A DNA stretch of 64,000 bases from Impatiens glandulifera (lineage: Eukaryota > Streptophyta > Magnoliopsida > Ericales > Balsaminaceae): the NCBI RefSeq assembly GCF_907164915.1, contig NW_025919420.1, forward strand, positions 1 to 64,000, given 5' to 3'. The translations under genes and the position numbers were made by a program. Shown here piece by piece: positions 22,901 to 37,046 of the stretch (position 1 is the stretch's first letter; the number at the start of each line of letters is the position of its first letter). The notes under the pieces were generated by a model. It was given only the letters and a program-made list of their open reading frames with translations. It was not told the origin of the DNA and did not search any database.

Positions 22901-23084
22901 TTTATTTTTATTTTATTATGTGAAAGATAACTATAGGACAAAGAGAAATTACTTTTATTATTTTGTTTTGACACCAAAATAGCATTAAATAATACATATT
23001 TGGCGAAAAATAATAACAACTTCATAGAAAAATTACATTTTATGTTTGATATTCATAAGTTATTTATAGATAGGGGAATTAGAA
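19920..23084. other. A/T-rich intergenic DNA
   Basis: No gene identified. A short coding-like run at about 20258 (MDNNPINKVSDTIDVDVD, soon stopped) could be the start of a decayed hAT-type transposase, but the evidence is weak. Otherwise low-complexity A/T sequence with a member of the dispersed repeat at 21105-21240. Confidence 0.45.
21105..21240 (+). repeat. Dispersed repeat family, copy 2
   Basis: Matches 2878-2990 over aatttatctatccat and gagatttggg. The flanking gtgggcctcttct and the preceding ggatcaggcttgtttt match the reverse complement of about 52720-52790. Confidence 0.5.
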
Positions 23085-23450
23085 GTAAAAAAATTAATAT
23101 TTTTGATTAAATTTTGATTTATGAACTTTTTCAAGGCTTAACTAAACATTATATAATGTCACATCACTTGATAACTCATGTTCATATAGACATTACTTGA
23201 TTTTAATTTTAATTTAATTTTTATTTAAATTTACATTTGAGATGCAAATTTAATGAATACAGATATTTGAATTATAAATATTAGATCTAAAATGTTTATG
23301 ACCTATTATTTTGTTTTTAATCTAAAAACTAAATTAGTCATTTCTTAAAAACAAAAAAAATGTAATTCATTTTCAACTTTTAAAATTTATTTTTTTAAAT
23401 ATTAGTCCCTTCTATAGTTGTCACCGATTCTAACAATATATAAATAAATA

Positions 23451-24192
23451 ACTTACATTAGTGTGTCAAGACACGACCTGTCATACATGAAAACGGATAT
23501 CGACACGACATGATTTAGTCAAAACTCTAGTCGGAATAACACGAAACACAAATTTAAACACGAGTTACCACAACACGAATAAACTTGCGAACACGAATTA
23601 ACGCGACACGAAAGAGCTTGTGGATCATAATATTTTTAGTGAGTCAAGACACTACACACATAAGATTGATACATGACACACCATGACATAATTAAAAGTC
23701 TAACACGACTTATTCGAGTCGAATACGACCGTTTATGTACGATGTCTAACTCTAGGTAGTGCACACATAATATATATATATATATATTCATGAGTAAAAA
23801 AATTAATATTTTTGATTGAATTTTGATTTATGAACTTTTTGAATGTTTAACTAAATATATATAATGTCACATCACTTGATAACTCATGTTCATGTAGACA
23901 TTACTTGATTAACAACCGTTCGTATTAGACTTTCAATCGTGTCGTGTCTTAATTTTATGCGTATCCTGTCTCAATTTTATGTATGTCGTGTCATGTTTTG
24001 ACTCACTCAAATATATGATAAACGAGCTCTTTCGTGTCATGTTAATCTTTGTTTACAAGTTTATTTGTGTCGTGGTAACTTGTGTTTAAATTCTTGTTTC
24101 GTATTATTTTGACTAGAGTTTCAACATAATCGTGTCGTGTAATTGTATGTTTTTATGTGTATCATGAGTGTGTCTTGACACACTCATGTTAA
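23451..24192. repeat. Foldback (long inverted repeat) of array 2 unit 1; one per unit
   Basis: The left arm (about 310 bp) starts acattagtgtgtcaagacac and the right arm ends with its complement, gtgtcttgacacactcatg. The arms are diverged reverse complements, sharing for example the complements of tattttgac, acttgtgtttaaat and actcactcaaaatatta. The loop of about 140 bp begins with an (AT)n run. Equivalent foldbacks: 25188-25930, 26963-27710, 28737-29480, 30523-31270, 32298-33040, 34060-34800, 35816-36570, 37576-38330, 39348-40100 and 41119-41830. Only the right arm exists in array 1 units. It looks like a non-autonomous foldback transposon that was captured into the unit. Confidence 0.7.
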
Positions 24193-24254
24193 CTATTTGT
24201 ATATTAATATTATTGAAGACAACATAATATATATAGATAGATAGAGGCCATGAT

Positions 24255-24560
24255 CTATTGATCTAGCCGTACATATACACATAATATAGATAAGGTCGTC
24301 AGAATCAGTTCACGATTAAAAAGAAGGAAAATTTCGCGAAGTTCCAATTTTGTCACTACTGTATGGCAACTTTTAGTATTTGTTGTTGCGGCTGCATCAT
24401 CGACGTTAAGTAGGATGCACAAACTTAAAATAATCACCACCGTTGGAAGAATGACTATCCTCCGCCGTCCTCCGGCGCATCCTCTAGCACCTCCTCCTTT
24501 GGCACGTCCTCCTCCGGCGCCTCCTCCTCCGGCACCTCCTCTGAAGATTTTCATGGCCAT
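24255..24560 (-). pseudogene. nsLTP 5' fragment with Gly-rich insert, array 2 unit 1
   Basis: Open frame of 101 codons. It starts MAMKIFR, then a Gly/Ala-rich insert from the minisatellite (4 units of 15 bp at about 24485-24545), then the signal peptide core RIVILPTVVIILSLC, then the first mature residues up to TVVTKLE. The nsLTP homology ends there and the frame runs into unrelated DNA (EIFLLFNRELIL...). Cysteines 2 to 8 are gone, so no lipid transfer domain can form. The start codon is intact. Whether the chimeric ORF is expressed is unknown. Confidence 0.75.
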
Positions 24561-25990
24561 GGAGACAAAGAGAGAGAATTCTGAGACATTTGTTGTTTTA
24601 TTTCAATGGAGAAACCTGTGCACATAAATAAATATATATATATATATATATATATTTAATATTTATATATACGCAAAACCGATGATGTTAATTATTTATT
24701 CCAGCTGTAACATTTTCTTTTTCTTTTTTTACATTTTGATAGAATCCCTAAGATGTTATTTATGTAGCGCAAACCTTAAGATGTTTTTATGACAGCTGGT
24801 AACACTTTTCTTTTTACATTTTTATGGAAACTTTGCTTAAAATCGTTGATAGAAAAAATAGACTATAATTCAAATGTATAAACCACATCTCTGCACCATT
24901 TTTCAGTAAAATTTGTATTTTATGATTAATAAAATTTTAAGGCTTCTATTTTAATTTTTATTTAAATTTACATTTGAGATGCAAATTTAATGAATACAGA
25001 TATTTGAATTATAAATATTAGACCTAAAATGTTTATGACCTATTATTTTGTTTTTAATCTAAAAACAAAATGAGTCATTTCTTAAAAACAAAAAAAATGT
25101 AATTCATTTTCAACTTTTAAGATTTATTTTTTTAAATATTAGCCCCTTCTATAGTTGTCACCGATTCTAACAATATATAAATAAATAACTTACATTAGTG
25201 TGTCAAGACACGACCTGTCATACATGAAAACGGACATCGACACGACATAATTAGGTCAAAACTCTAGTCGGAATAACACGAAACACAAATTTAAACACGA
25301 GTTAACACAACACGAATAAACTTACGAACACGAATTAACGCGACACAAAAGAGCTCGTGGATCATAATATTTTGAGTGAGTCAAAACACGACACACATAA
25401 GATTGATACACGACACACCATGACATAATTAAAAGTCTAACACGACTTATTCGAGTCGAATACGACCGTTTATGTACGATGTCTAACTCTAAGTAGTGCA
25501 CACATAATATATATATATATATTTATGAGTAAAAAAATTAATATATTTGATTGAATTTTGATTTATGAACTTTTTGAACGCTTAACTAAATATATATAAT
25601 GTCACATCACTTGATAACTCATGTTCATGTAGACATTACTTGATTAACAACCATTTGTAATAGACTTTCAATTGTGTCGTTTCTCAATTTTATGCATGTC
25701 GTGTCTCAATTTTATGTATGTCGTGTCGTGTTTTGATTGACTCAAAATATTATGATACACGAGCTTTTTCGTGTCATGTTAATTTTTGTTTACAAGTTTA
25801 TTTGTGTCGTGGTAACTTGTGTTTAAATTCTTGTTTCGTATTATTTTGACAAGAGTTTCAACATAATCGTGTCGTGTAATTGTCTGTTTTTATGTGTGTC
25901 ATTTCGTGTCTTGACACACTCATGTTAATTATTTGTATATTAATATTATTGAAGACAACATAATATATATAGATAGATAGAGGCCATGAT

Positions 25991-26341
25991 CTATTGATAT
26001 AGCCGTACATATACACATGATATAGATAAAGTCATCAGAATCAGTTCACGATTAAAAAGAAGGAAGATTTCGCAAATTTCCAATTTTGTCACTACTGTAT
26101 GGCAACTTGTAGTAGTTACTGCAGCGGCTGCATCATCGGCGTAAAGTAGGATGCACAAACTTAAAATAATCACCACCGTTGGAAGAATGACTATCCTCCG
26201 CTGTCCTCCGGCGCATACTCCGGCACCTCCTCCTTTGGCACGTCCTCCTCCGGCGCCTCCTCCTCCGGCGCCTCCTCCTCCGGCGCCTCCTCCTTCGGTG
26301 CCTCCTCCTTCGGTGCCTCCTCTGAAGATTTTTATGGCTAT
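25991..26341 (-). pseudogene. nsLTP 5' fragment, array 2 unit 2 (start lost)
   Basis: Same fragment with 7 minisatellite units (to about 26325). Both ATG codons of the MAMKIF start are ATA here (plus strand tatggctatgg instead of catggccatgg). The frame between the former start and TVVTKLE is otherwise continuous. Confidence 0.75.
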
Positions 26342-27724
26342 GGAGACAAAGAGAGAGAATTATGAGACATTTGTTGTTTTATTTCAATGGAGAAACCTGT
26401 GCACATAAATATATATATATATATATATATTTAATATATTTATATATACGAAAAACCGAAGATGTTAATTATTTATTCGAGCTGTAACATTTTCTTTTTC
26501 TTTTGTTACATTTTGATAGAATCCCTAAGATGTTATTTATGTAGCGCAACCCTTCAGATGTTTTTATGACAGCTGGTAATACTTTTTTTTTACATTGTTA
26601 TGTAAACTCTGCTTAAAATCGTTGATAGAAAAAATAAACTATAATTCAAATGTAAGGACCACATCTCTACACCATTTTTCAGTAAAATTTGTTTTTTATG
26701 ATTAATAAAATTTAAGGCTTTTATTTTAATTTTTATTTAAATTTATATTTGAGATGCAAGTTTAATGAATACAGATATTTGAATTATAAATATTAGACCT
26801 AAAATATTTATGATCTATTATTTTTGTTTTTAATCTAAAAACCAAATGAGTCATTTCTTAAAAACAAAAAAAATGTAATTCATTTTCAACTTTTAAGATT
26901 TCTTTTTTAAATATTAGCCCCTTCTATAGTTGTCACCGATTCTAACAATATATAAATAAATAACTTACATTAGTGTGTCAAGACACGACCTGTCATACAT
27001 GAAAACGGACATCGACACGACATAATTAGGTCAAAACTCTAGTCGGAATAACACGAAACACAAATTTAAACACGAGTTAACACAACACGAATAAACTTAC
27101 GAACACGAATTAACGCGACACAAAAGAGCTCGTGGATCATAATATTTTGAGTGAGTCAAAACACGACACACATAAGATTGATACACGACACACCATGACA
27201 TAATTAAAAGTCTAACACGACTTATTCCAGTCGAATACGACCGTTTATGTACGATGTCTAACTCTAAGTAGTGCACACATAATATATATATATATATATA
27301 TTCATGAGTAAAAAAATTAATATTTTTGATTGAATTTTAATTTATGAACTTTTTGAATGCTTAACTAAATATATATAATGTCACATTACTTGATAACTCA
27401 TGTTCATGTAGACATTACTTGATTAACAACCATTTGTAATAGACTTTCAATTGTGTCGTTTCTCAATTTTATGCATGTCGTGTCTCAATTTTATGTATGT
27501 CGTGTCGTGTTTTGATTGACTCAAAATATTATGATACACGAGCTTTTTCGTGTCATGTTAATTTTTGTTTACAAGTTTATTTGTGTCGTGGTAACTTGTG
27601 TTTAAATTATTGTTTCGTATTATTTTGACAAAAGTTTCAACATAATCGTGTCGTGTAATTGTCTGTTTTTATGTGTGTCATTTCGTGTCTTGACACACTC
27701 ATGTTAATTATTTGTATATTAATA

Positions 27725-28119
27725 TTATTGAAGACAACATAATATATATAGATAGATAGAGGCCATGATCCATTGATATAGCCGTACATATACACATGAT
27801 ATAGATAAAGTCATCAGAATAAGTTCACGATTAAAAAGAAGGAAGATTTCGCAAATTTCCAATTTTGTCACTACTGTATGGCAACTTGTAGTAGTTGCTG
27901 CAGCGGCTGCATCATCGGCGTAAAGTAGGATGCACAAACTTAAAATAATCACCACCGTTGGAAGAATGACTATCCTCCGCTGTCCTCGGCGCATACTCCG
28001 GCACCTCCTCCTTTGGCACGTCCTCCTCCGGCGCCTCCTCCTCCGGCGCCTCCTCCTTCGGTGCTTCCTCCTTCGGTGCCTCCTCCTTCGGTGCCTCCTC
28101 TGAAGATTTTTATGGCTAT
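27725..28119 (-). pseudogene. nsLTP 5' fragment, array 2 unit 3 (start lost, frameshift)
   Basis: Seven minisatellite units. Start codons mutated to ATA as in unit 2, and one base is missing next to the minisatellite (gtcctcggcg instead of gtcctccggcg), breaking the frame before the signal peptide core. Confidence 0.75.
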
Positions 28120-29541
28120 GGAGACAAAGAGAGAGAATTATGAGACATTTGTTGTTTTATTTCAATGGAGAAACCTGTGCACATAAATATATATATATAT
28201 ATATTTAATATATTTATATATACGAAAAACCGAAGATGTTAATTATTTATTCGAGCTGTAACATTTTCTTTTTCTTTTGTTACATTTTGATAGAATCCCT
28301 AAGATGTTATTTATGTAGCGCAACCCTTCAGATGTTTTTATGACAGCTGGTAATACTTTTTTTTACATTGTTATGTAAACTCTGCTTAAAATCGTTGATA
28401 GAAAAATAAACTATAATTCAAATGTAAGGACCACATCTCTACACCATTTTTCAGTAAAATTTGTTTTTTATGATTAATAAAATTTAAGGCTTTTATTTTA
28501 ATTTTTATTTAAATTTATATTTGAGATGCAAATTTAATGAATACAGATATTTGAATTATAAATATTAGACCTAAAATATTTATGATCTATTATTTTTGTT
28601 TTTAATCTAAAAACAAAATGAGTCATTTCTTAAAAACAAAAAAAATGTAATTCATTTTCAACTTTTAAGATTTTTTTTTTTTAAATATTAGCCCCTTCTA
28701 TAGTTGTCACCGATTCTAACAATATATAAATAAATAACTTACATTAGTGTGTCAAGACACGACCTGTCATACATGAAAACGGACATCGACACGACATAAT
28801 TAGGTCAAAACTCTAGTCGGAATAACACGAAACACAAATTTAAACACGAGTTAACACAACACGAATAAACTTACGAACACGAATTAACGCGACACAAAAG
28901 AGCTCGTGGATCATAATATTTTGAGTGAGTCAAAACACGACACACATAAGATTGATACACGACACACCATGACATAATTAAAAGTCTAACACGACTTATT
29001 CCAGTCGAATACGACCGTTTATGTACGATGTCTAACTCTAAGTAGTGCACACATAATATATATATATATATATTTATGAGTAAAAAAATTAATATATTTG
29101 ATTGAATTTTGATTTATGAACTTTTTGAACGCTTAACTAAATATATATAATGTCACATCACTTGATAACTCATGTTCATGTAGACATTACTTGATTAACA
29201 ACCATTTGTAATAGACTTTCAATTGTGTCGTTTCTCAATTTTATGCATGTCGTGTCTCAATTTTATGTATGTCGTGTCGTGTTTTGATTGACTCAAAATA
29301 TTATGATACACGAGCTTTTTCGTGTCATGTTAATTTTTGTTTACAAGTTTATTTGTGTCGTGGTAACTTGTGTTTAAATTCTTGTTTCGTATTATTTTGA
29401 CAAGAGTTTCAACATAATCGTGTCGTGTAATTGTCTGTTTTTATGTGTGTCATTTCGTGTCTTGACACACTCATGTTAATTATTTGTATATTAATATTAT
29501 TGAAGACAACATAATATATATAGATAGATAGAGGCCATGAT

Positions 29542-29907
29542 CTATTGATATAGCCGTACATATACACATGATATAGATAAAGTCATCAGAATCAGTTCAC
29601 GATTAAAAAGAAGGAAGATTTCGCAAATTTCCAATTTTGTCACTACTGTATGGCAACTTGTAGTAGTTGCTGCAGCGGCTGCATCATCGGCGTAAAGTAG
29701 GATGCACAAACTTAAAATAATCACCACCGTTGGAAGAATGACTATCCTCCGCTGTCCTCCGGCGCATACTCCGGCACCTCCTCCTTTGGCACGTCCTCCT
29801 CCGGCGCCTCCTCCTCCGGCGCCTCCTCCTCCGGCGCCTCCTCCTTCGGCGCCTCCTCCTTCGGTGCCTCCTCCTTCGGTGCCTCCTCTGAAGATTTTTA
29901 TGGCTAT
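29542..29907 (-). pseudogene. nsLTP 5' fragment, array 2 unit 4 (start lost)
   Basis: Eight minisatellite units, the largest number in the array. Start codons ATA. Otherwise as unit 2, its higher-order partner. Confidence 0.75.
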
Positions 29908-31288
29908 GGAGACAAAGAGAGAGAATTATGAGACATTTGTTGTTTTATTTCAATGGAGAAACCTGTGCACATAAATATATATATATATATTTAATATATT
30001 TATATATACGAAAAACCGAATATGTTAATTATTTATTCCAGCTGTAACATTTTCTTTTTCTTTTGTTACATTTTGATAGAATCCCTAAGATGTTATTTAT
30101 GTAGCGCAACCCTTCAGATGTTTTTATGACAGCTGGTAATACTTTTTTTTTACATTGTTATGTAAACTCTGCTTAAAATCGTTGATAGAAAAAATAAACT
30201 ATAATTCAAATGTAAGGACCACATCTCTACACCATTTTTCAGTAAAATTTGTTTTTTATGATTAATAAAATTTAAGGCTTTTATTTTAATTTTTATTTAA
30301 ATTTATATTTGAGATGCAAATTTAATGAATACAGATATTTGAATTATAAATATTAGACCTAAAATATTTATGATCTATTATTTTTGTTTTTAATCTAAAA
30401 ACCAAATGAGTCATTTCTTAAAAACAAAAAAAATGTAATTCATTTTCAACTTTTAAGATTTTTTTTTTAAATATTAGCCCCTTCTATAGTTGTCACCGAT
30501 TCTAACAATATATAAATAAATAACTTACATTAGTGTGTCAAGACACGACCTGTCATACATGAAAACGGACATCGATACGACATAATTAGGTCAAAACTCT
30601 AGTCGGAATAACACGAAACACAAATTTAAACACGAGTTAACACAACACGAATAAACTTACGAACACGAATTAACGCGACACAAAAGAGCTCGTGGATCAT
30701 AATATTTTGAGTGAGTCAAAACACGACACACATAAGATTGATACACGACACACCATGACATAATTAAAAGTCTAACACGACTTATTCCAGTCGAATACGA
30801 CCGTTTATGTACGATGTCTAACTCTAAGTAGTGCACACATAATATATATATATATATATATATATTCATGAGTAAAAAAATTAATATTTTTGATTGAATT
30901 TTAATTTATGAACTTTTTGAATGCTTAACTAAATATATATAATGTCACATCACTTGATAACTCATGTTCATGTAGACATTACTTGATTAACAACCATTTG
31001 TAATAGACTTTCAATTGTGTCGTTTCTCAATTTTATGCATGTCGTGTCTCAATTTTATGTATGTCGTGTCGTGTTTTGATTGACTCAAAATATTATGATA
31101 CACGAGCTTTTTCGTGTCATGTTAATTTTTGTTTACAAGTTTATTTGTGTCGTGGTAACTTGTGTTTAAATTCTTGTTTCGTATTATTTTGACAAAAGTT
31201 TCAACATAATCGTGTCGTGTAATTGTCTGTTTTTATGTGTGTCATTTCGTGTCTTGACACACTCATGTTAATTATTTGTATATTAATA

Positions 31289-31684
31289 TTATTGAAGACA
31301 ACATAATATATATAGATAGATAGAGGCCATGATCCATTGATATAGTCTTACATATACACATGATATAGATAAAGTCATCAGAATAAGTTCACGATTAAAA
31401 AGAAGGAAGATTTCGCAAATTTCCAATTTTGTCACTACTGTATGGCAACTTGTAGTAGTTGCTGCAGCGGCTGCATCATCGGCGTAAAGTAGGATGCACA
31501 AACTTAAAATAATCACCACCGTTGGAAGAATGACTATCCTCCGCTGTCCTCCGGCGCATACTCCGGCACCTCCTCCTTTGGCACGTCCTCCTCCGGCGCC
31601 TCCTCCTCCGGCGCCTCCTCCTTCGGTGCTTCCTCCTTCGGTGCCTCCTCCTTCGGTGCCTCCTCTGAAGATTTTTATGGCTAT
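31289..31684 (-). pseudogene. nsLTP 5' fragment, array 2 unit 5 (start lost)
   Basis: Seven minisatellite units with the same internal order as unit 3, including the gtgcttcc variant, but without the one-base loss. Start codons ATA. Confidence 0.75.
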
Positions 31685-31750
31685 GGAGACAAAGAGAGAG
31701 AATTATGAGACATTTGTTGTTTTATTTCAATGGAGAAACCTGTGCACATA

Positions 31751-31782
<32 letters not shown>

Positions 31783-33055
31783 CGAAAAATCGAAGATGTT
31801 AATTATTTATTCGAGCTGTAACATTTTCTTTTTCTTTTGTTACATTTTGATAGAATCCCTAAGATGTTATTTATGTAGCGCAACCCTTCAGATGTTTTTA
31901 TGACAGCTGGTAATACTTTTTTTTACATTGTTATGTAAACTCTGCTTAAAATCGTTGATAGAAAAAATAAACTATAATTCAAATGTAAGGACCACATCTC
32001 TACACCATTTTTCAGTAAAATTTGTTTTTTATGATTAATAAAATTTAAGGCTTTTATTTTAATTTTTATATAAATTTATATTTGAGATGCAAATTTAATG
32101 AATACAGATATTTGAATTATAAATATTAGACCTAAAATATTTATGATCTATTATTTTTGTTTTTAATCTAAAAACAAAATGAGTCATTTCTTAAAAACAA
32201 AAAAAATGTAATTCATTTTCAACTTTTAAGATTTTTTTTTTTTAAATATTAGCCCCTTCTATAGTTGTCACCGATTCTAACAATATATAAATAAATAACT
32301 TACATTAGTGTGTCAAGACACGACCTGTCATACATGAAAACGGACATCGACACGACATAATTAGGTCAAAACTCTAGTCGGAATAACACGAAACACAAAT
32401 TTAAACACGAGTTAACACAACACGAATAAACTTACGAACACGAATTAACGCGACACAAAAGAGCTCGTGGATCATAATATTTTGAGTGAGTCAAAACACG
32501 ACACACATAAGATTGATACACGACACACCATGACATAATTAAAAGTCTAACACGACTTATTCCAGTCGAATACGACCGTTTATGTACGATGTCTAACTCT
32601 AAGTAGTGCACACATAATATATATATATATATTCATGAGTAAAAAAATTAATATTTTTGATTGAATTTTAATTTATGAACTTTTTGAATGCTTAACTAAA
32701 TATATATAATGTCACATCACTTGATAACTCATGTTCATGTAGACATTACTTGATTAACAACCATTTGTAATAGACTTTCAATTGTGTCGTTTCTCAATTT
32801 TATGCATGTCGTGTCTCAATTTTATGTATGTCGTGTCGTGTTTTGATTGACTCAAAATATTATGATACACGAGCTTTTTCGTGTCATGTTAATTTTTGTT
32901 TACAAGTTTATTTGTGTCGTGGTAACTTGTGTTTAAATTCTTGTTTCGTATTATTTTGACAAAAGTTTCAACATAATCGTGTCGTGTAATTGTCTGTTTT
33001 TATGTGTGTCATTTCGTGTCTTGACACACTCATGTTAATTATTTGTATATTAATA

Positions 33056-33435
33056 TTATTGAAGACAACATAATATATATAGATAGATAGAGGCCATGAT
33101 CCATTGATATAGCCGTACATATACACATGATATAGATAAAGTCATCAGAATAAGTTCACGATTAAAAAGAAGGAAGATTTCGCAAATTTCCAATTTTGTC
33201 ACTACTGTATGGCAACTTGTAGTAGTTGCTGCAGCGGCTGCATCATCGGCGTAAAGTATGATGCACAAACTTAAAATAATCACCACCGTTGGAAGAATGA
33301 CTATCCTCCGCCGTCCTCCGGCGCATACTCGGCACCTCCTCCTTTGGCACGTCCTCCTCCGGCGCCTCCTCCTCCGGCGCTTCCTCCTTCGGTGCCTCCT
33401 CCTTTGGTGCCTCCTCTGAAGATTTTCATGGCCAT
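33056..33435 (-). pseudogene. nsLTP 5' fragment, array 2 unit 6 (frameshift)
   Basis: Six minisatellite units. The ATG start is present, but one base is missing (atactcggcac instead of atactccggcac), putting the start and signal peptide in different frames. Confidence 0.75.
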
Positions 33436-34866
33436 GGAGACAAAGAGAGAGAATTATGAGACATTTGTTGTTTTATTTCAATGGAGAAACCTGTGCACAT
33501 AAATATATATATATATATATATATATTTAATATATTTATATATACGAAAAACCGAAGATGTTAATTATTTATTCCAGCTGTAACATTTTCTTTTTCTTTT
33601 GTTACATTTTGATAGAATCCCTAAGATGTTATTTATGTAGGGCAACCCTTCAGATGTTTTTATGACAGCTGGTAATACTTTTTTTTTACATTTTTATGTA
33701 AACTTTGCTTAAAATCGTTGATAGAAAAAATAAACTATAATTCAAATGTAAGGACCACATCTCTACACCATTTTTCAGTAAAATTTGTTTTTTATGATTA
33801 ATAAAATTTAAGGCTTTTATTTTAATTTTTATTTAAATTTATATTTGAGATGCAAATTTAATGAATACAGATATTTGAATTATAAATATTAGACCTAAAA
33901 TATTTGTGATCTATTATTTTTGTTTTTAATCTAAAAACAAAATGAGTCATTTTTTAAAAACAAAAAAAATGTAATTCATTTTCAACTTTTAAAATTTATT
34001 TTTTTAAATATTAGCTCCTTCTATAGTTGTCACCGATTTTAACAATATATAAATAAATAACTTACATTAGTGTGTCAAGACACGACCTGTCATACATGAA
34101 AACGGACATCGACACGACATGATTATGTCAAAACTCTAGTCAGAATAACACGAAAAAAAAATTTAAACACGAGTTACCACATCACGAATAAACTTGCGAA
34201 CACGAATTAACACGACACGAAAGAGCTCGTGGATCATAATATTTTGAGTAAGTCAAGACACGACACACATAAGATTGATACATGACACACCATGACATAA
34301 TTAAAAGTCTAACACGACTTATTCGAGTCGAATACGACCGTTTATGTACGATGTCTAACTCTAGGTAGTGCACACATAATATATATATATATATATATAT
34401 TCATGAGTAAAAAAATTAATATTTTTGATTGAATTTTGATTTATGAACTTTTTGAATGTTTAACTAAATATATATAATGTCACATCACTTGATAACTCAT
34501 GTTCATGTAGACATTACTTGATTAACAACCGTTCGTATTAGACTTTCAATCGTGTCGTGTCTTAATTTTATGCGTATCCTGTCTCAATTTTATGTATGTC
34601 GTGTCGTGTTTTGACTCACTCAAAATATTATGATACACGAGCTCTTTTGTGTCATGTTAATCTTTGTTTACAAGTTTATTTGTCTCGTGGTAACTTGTGT
34701 TTAAATTCTTGTTTCGTATTATTTTGACAAGAGTTTCAACATAATCGTGTCGTGTAATTGTATGTTTTTATGTGTATCATGATCTTGACACACTCATGTT
34801 AACTATTTGTATATTAATATTATTAAAGACAACATAATATATATATATATAGATAGAGGCCATGAT

Positions 34867-35184
34867 CTATTGATCTAGCCGTACATATACACATAATATA
34901 GATAAGGTCGTCAGAATCAGTTCACGATTAAAAAGAAGGAAAATTTCGCGAAGTTCCAAATTTGTCACTACTGTATGGCAACTTGTAGTTGCTGCTACGG
35001 CTGCATCATCGGCGTTAAGTAGGATGCACAAATTTAAAATAATTACCACCGTTGGAAGAATGACTATCCTCCTCCATCCTTCGCCGCATCTTCTGGCACC
35101 TCCTCCTTTGGCACGTCCTCCTCTGACGCTTCCTCCTCCGACGCCTCCTCTTCCAGTGCCTCCTCTGAAGATTTTCATGGCCAT
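34867..35184 (-). pseudogene. nsLTP 5' fragment, array 2 unit 7 (open, 105 codons)
   Basis: Five minisatellite units, more diverged than elsewhere (acgcttcctcctccg variants), giving GGTGRGGVGGGSVRGG after MAMKIFR. The frame is open from ATG to the chimeric tail ending RLDQ. Confidence 0.75.
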
Positions 35185-35261
35185 GGAGACAAAGAGAGAG
35201 AAATCTGAGACATTTGTTGTTTTATTTCAATGAAGAAACCTGTGCACATAAATATATATAT

Positions 35262-35294
<33 letters not shown>

Positions 35295-36629
35295 AATATA
35301 TGCAAAACCGAAGATGTTAATTATTTATTACAGCTGTAACATTTTCTTTTTCTTTTTTTACATTTTGATAGAAGCCCTAAGATGTTATTTATGTAGCGCA
35401 AACCTTAAGATGTTTTTATGACAGCTAGTAACACTTTTTTTTTTACATTTTTATGGAAACTCTACTTAAAATTGTTGATAGAATAAATAAACTATAATTC
35501 AAATGTAAGGACCACATCTCTACACCATTTTTCAGTAAAATTTGTTTTTTATGATTAATAAAATTTAAGGCTTATATTTTTATTTTTATTTAAATTTACA
35601 TTTGAGATGCAAATTTAATGAATACAGATATTTGAATTATAAATATTAGACCTAAAATGTTTATGACCTATTATTTTGTTTTTAATCTAAAAACTAAATT
35701 AGTCATTTCTTAAACACTAAAAAAATGTAATTCATTTTCAACTTTTAAATTTTATTTTTTTAAATATTAGCCCCTTCTATAGTTGTCACTGATTCTAACA
35801 ATATATAAATAAATAACTTACATTAGTGTGTGTCATGACACGACCTGTCACACATGAAAACAGATATCAACACGACATGATTAGATTAAAACTCTAGTCG
35901 GAATAACATGAAACACAAATTTAAACACGAGTTAAAACAACACGAATAAACTTGCGAACACGAATTAACGCGACACGAAAGAGCTCGTGGATCATAATAT
36001 TTTGAGTGAGTCAAGACACGACACACATAAGATTGAGACACGACACACCATGACATAATTAAAAGTCTAACACTACTTATTTGAGTCGAATACGACCATT
36101 TATGTACTAATGTCTAACTCTAAGTAGTGCACACATAATATATATATATATATATATATAATATTCACGAGTAAAAAAATTAATATTTTTGATTAAATTT
36201 TGATTTATGAACTTTTTTAATGCTTAACTAAATATATATAACGTCACATCACTTGATAACTCATGTTCATGTAGACATTACTTGATTAACAACCATTCGT
36301 ATTAGACTTTCAATCGTGTCGTGTCTCAATTTTATGCGTGTCATGTCTTAATTTTATGTATGTCGTGTTGTGTTTTGACTCACTCAAAATATTATGATAA
36401 ACGTGCTCTTTCGTGTCATGTTAATTTTTGCTTACAAGTTTATTTGTGTCGTGTTAACTTGTGTCTAAATTCTTTTTTCGTATTATTTTGACAAGAGTTT
36501 CAACATAATCGTGTCGTGTAATTGTCTGTTTTTATGTGTGTCATATCGTTTGACACACTAATGTTAATTATTTATATATTAATATTATTGAAGACAACAT
36601 AATATATATAGATAGATAGAGGCCATGAT

Positions 36630-36950
36630 CTATTGATCTAGCCGTACATATACATATAATATAGATAAAGTCGTCAGAATCAGTTCACGATTAAAAAGAA
36701 GGAAGATTTTGCAAAGTTCCAATTTTGTCACTACTGTATGGCAACTTTTAGTAGTTGTTGTTGCGGCTGCATCATCGACGTTAAATAGGATGCACAAACT
36801 TAAAATAATCACCACCGTTGGAAGAATGACTATCCTCCGCCGTCCTCCGGCGCATCCTCTGGCACCTCCTCCTTTGGCACGTCCTCCTCCGGCGCTTCCT
36901 CCTCCGGCGCCTCCTCCTCCGGCACCTCCTCTGAAGATTTTCATGGCCAT
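36630..36950 (-). pseudogene. nsLTP 5' fragment, array 2 unit 8 (open, 106 codons)
   Basis: Five minisatellite units; start intact; signal peptide core RIVILPTVVIILSLCILF, then SCHTVVTKLELC. Shares the NVDDAAATT variant with unit 1, which suggests exchange between distant units. Confidence 0.75.
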
Positions 36951-37006
36951 GGAGACAAAGAGAGAGAATTCTAAGACATTTGTTGTTTTATTTCAATGGA
37001 GAAACC

Positions 37007-37046
<40 letters not shown>

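Larger units (their letters stand above)
25188..32297. repeat. Higher-order dimer within array 2 (units 2-3 and 4-5)
   Basis: From the foldback loop to the nsLTP fragment, units 2 and 4 share private variants (aatatatttgattg, tttttgaacgc, gacaagag, gatctattgat, agaatcag). Units 3 and 5 share the alternatives (aatatttttgattg, tttttgaatgc, gacaaaag, gatccattgat, agaataag). The period is about 3.55 kb. Units 9 and 10 form another closely related pair (LYANDA variant). Confidence 0.7.
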
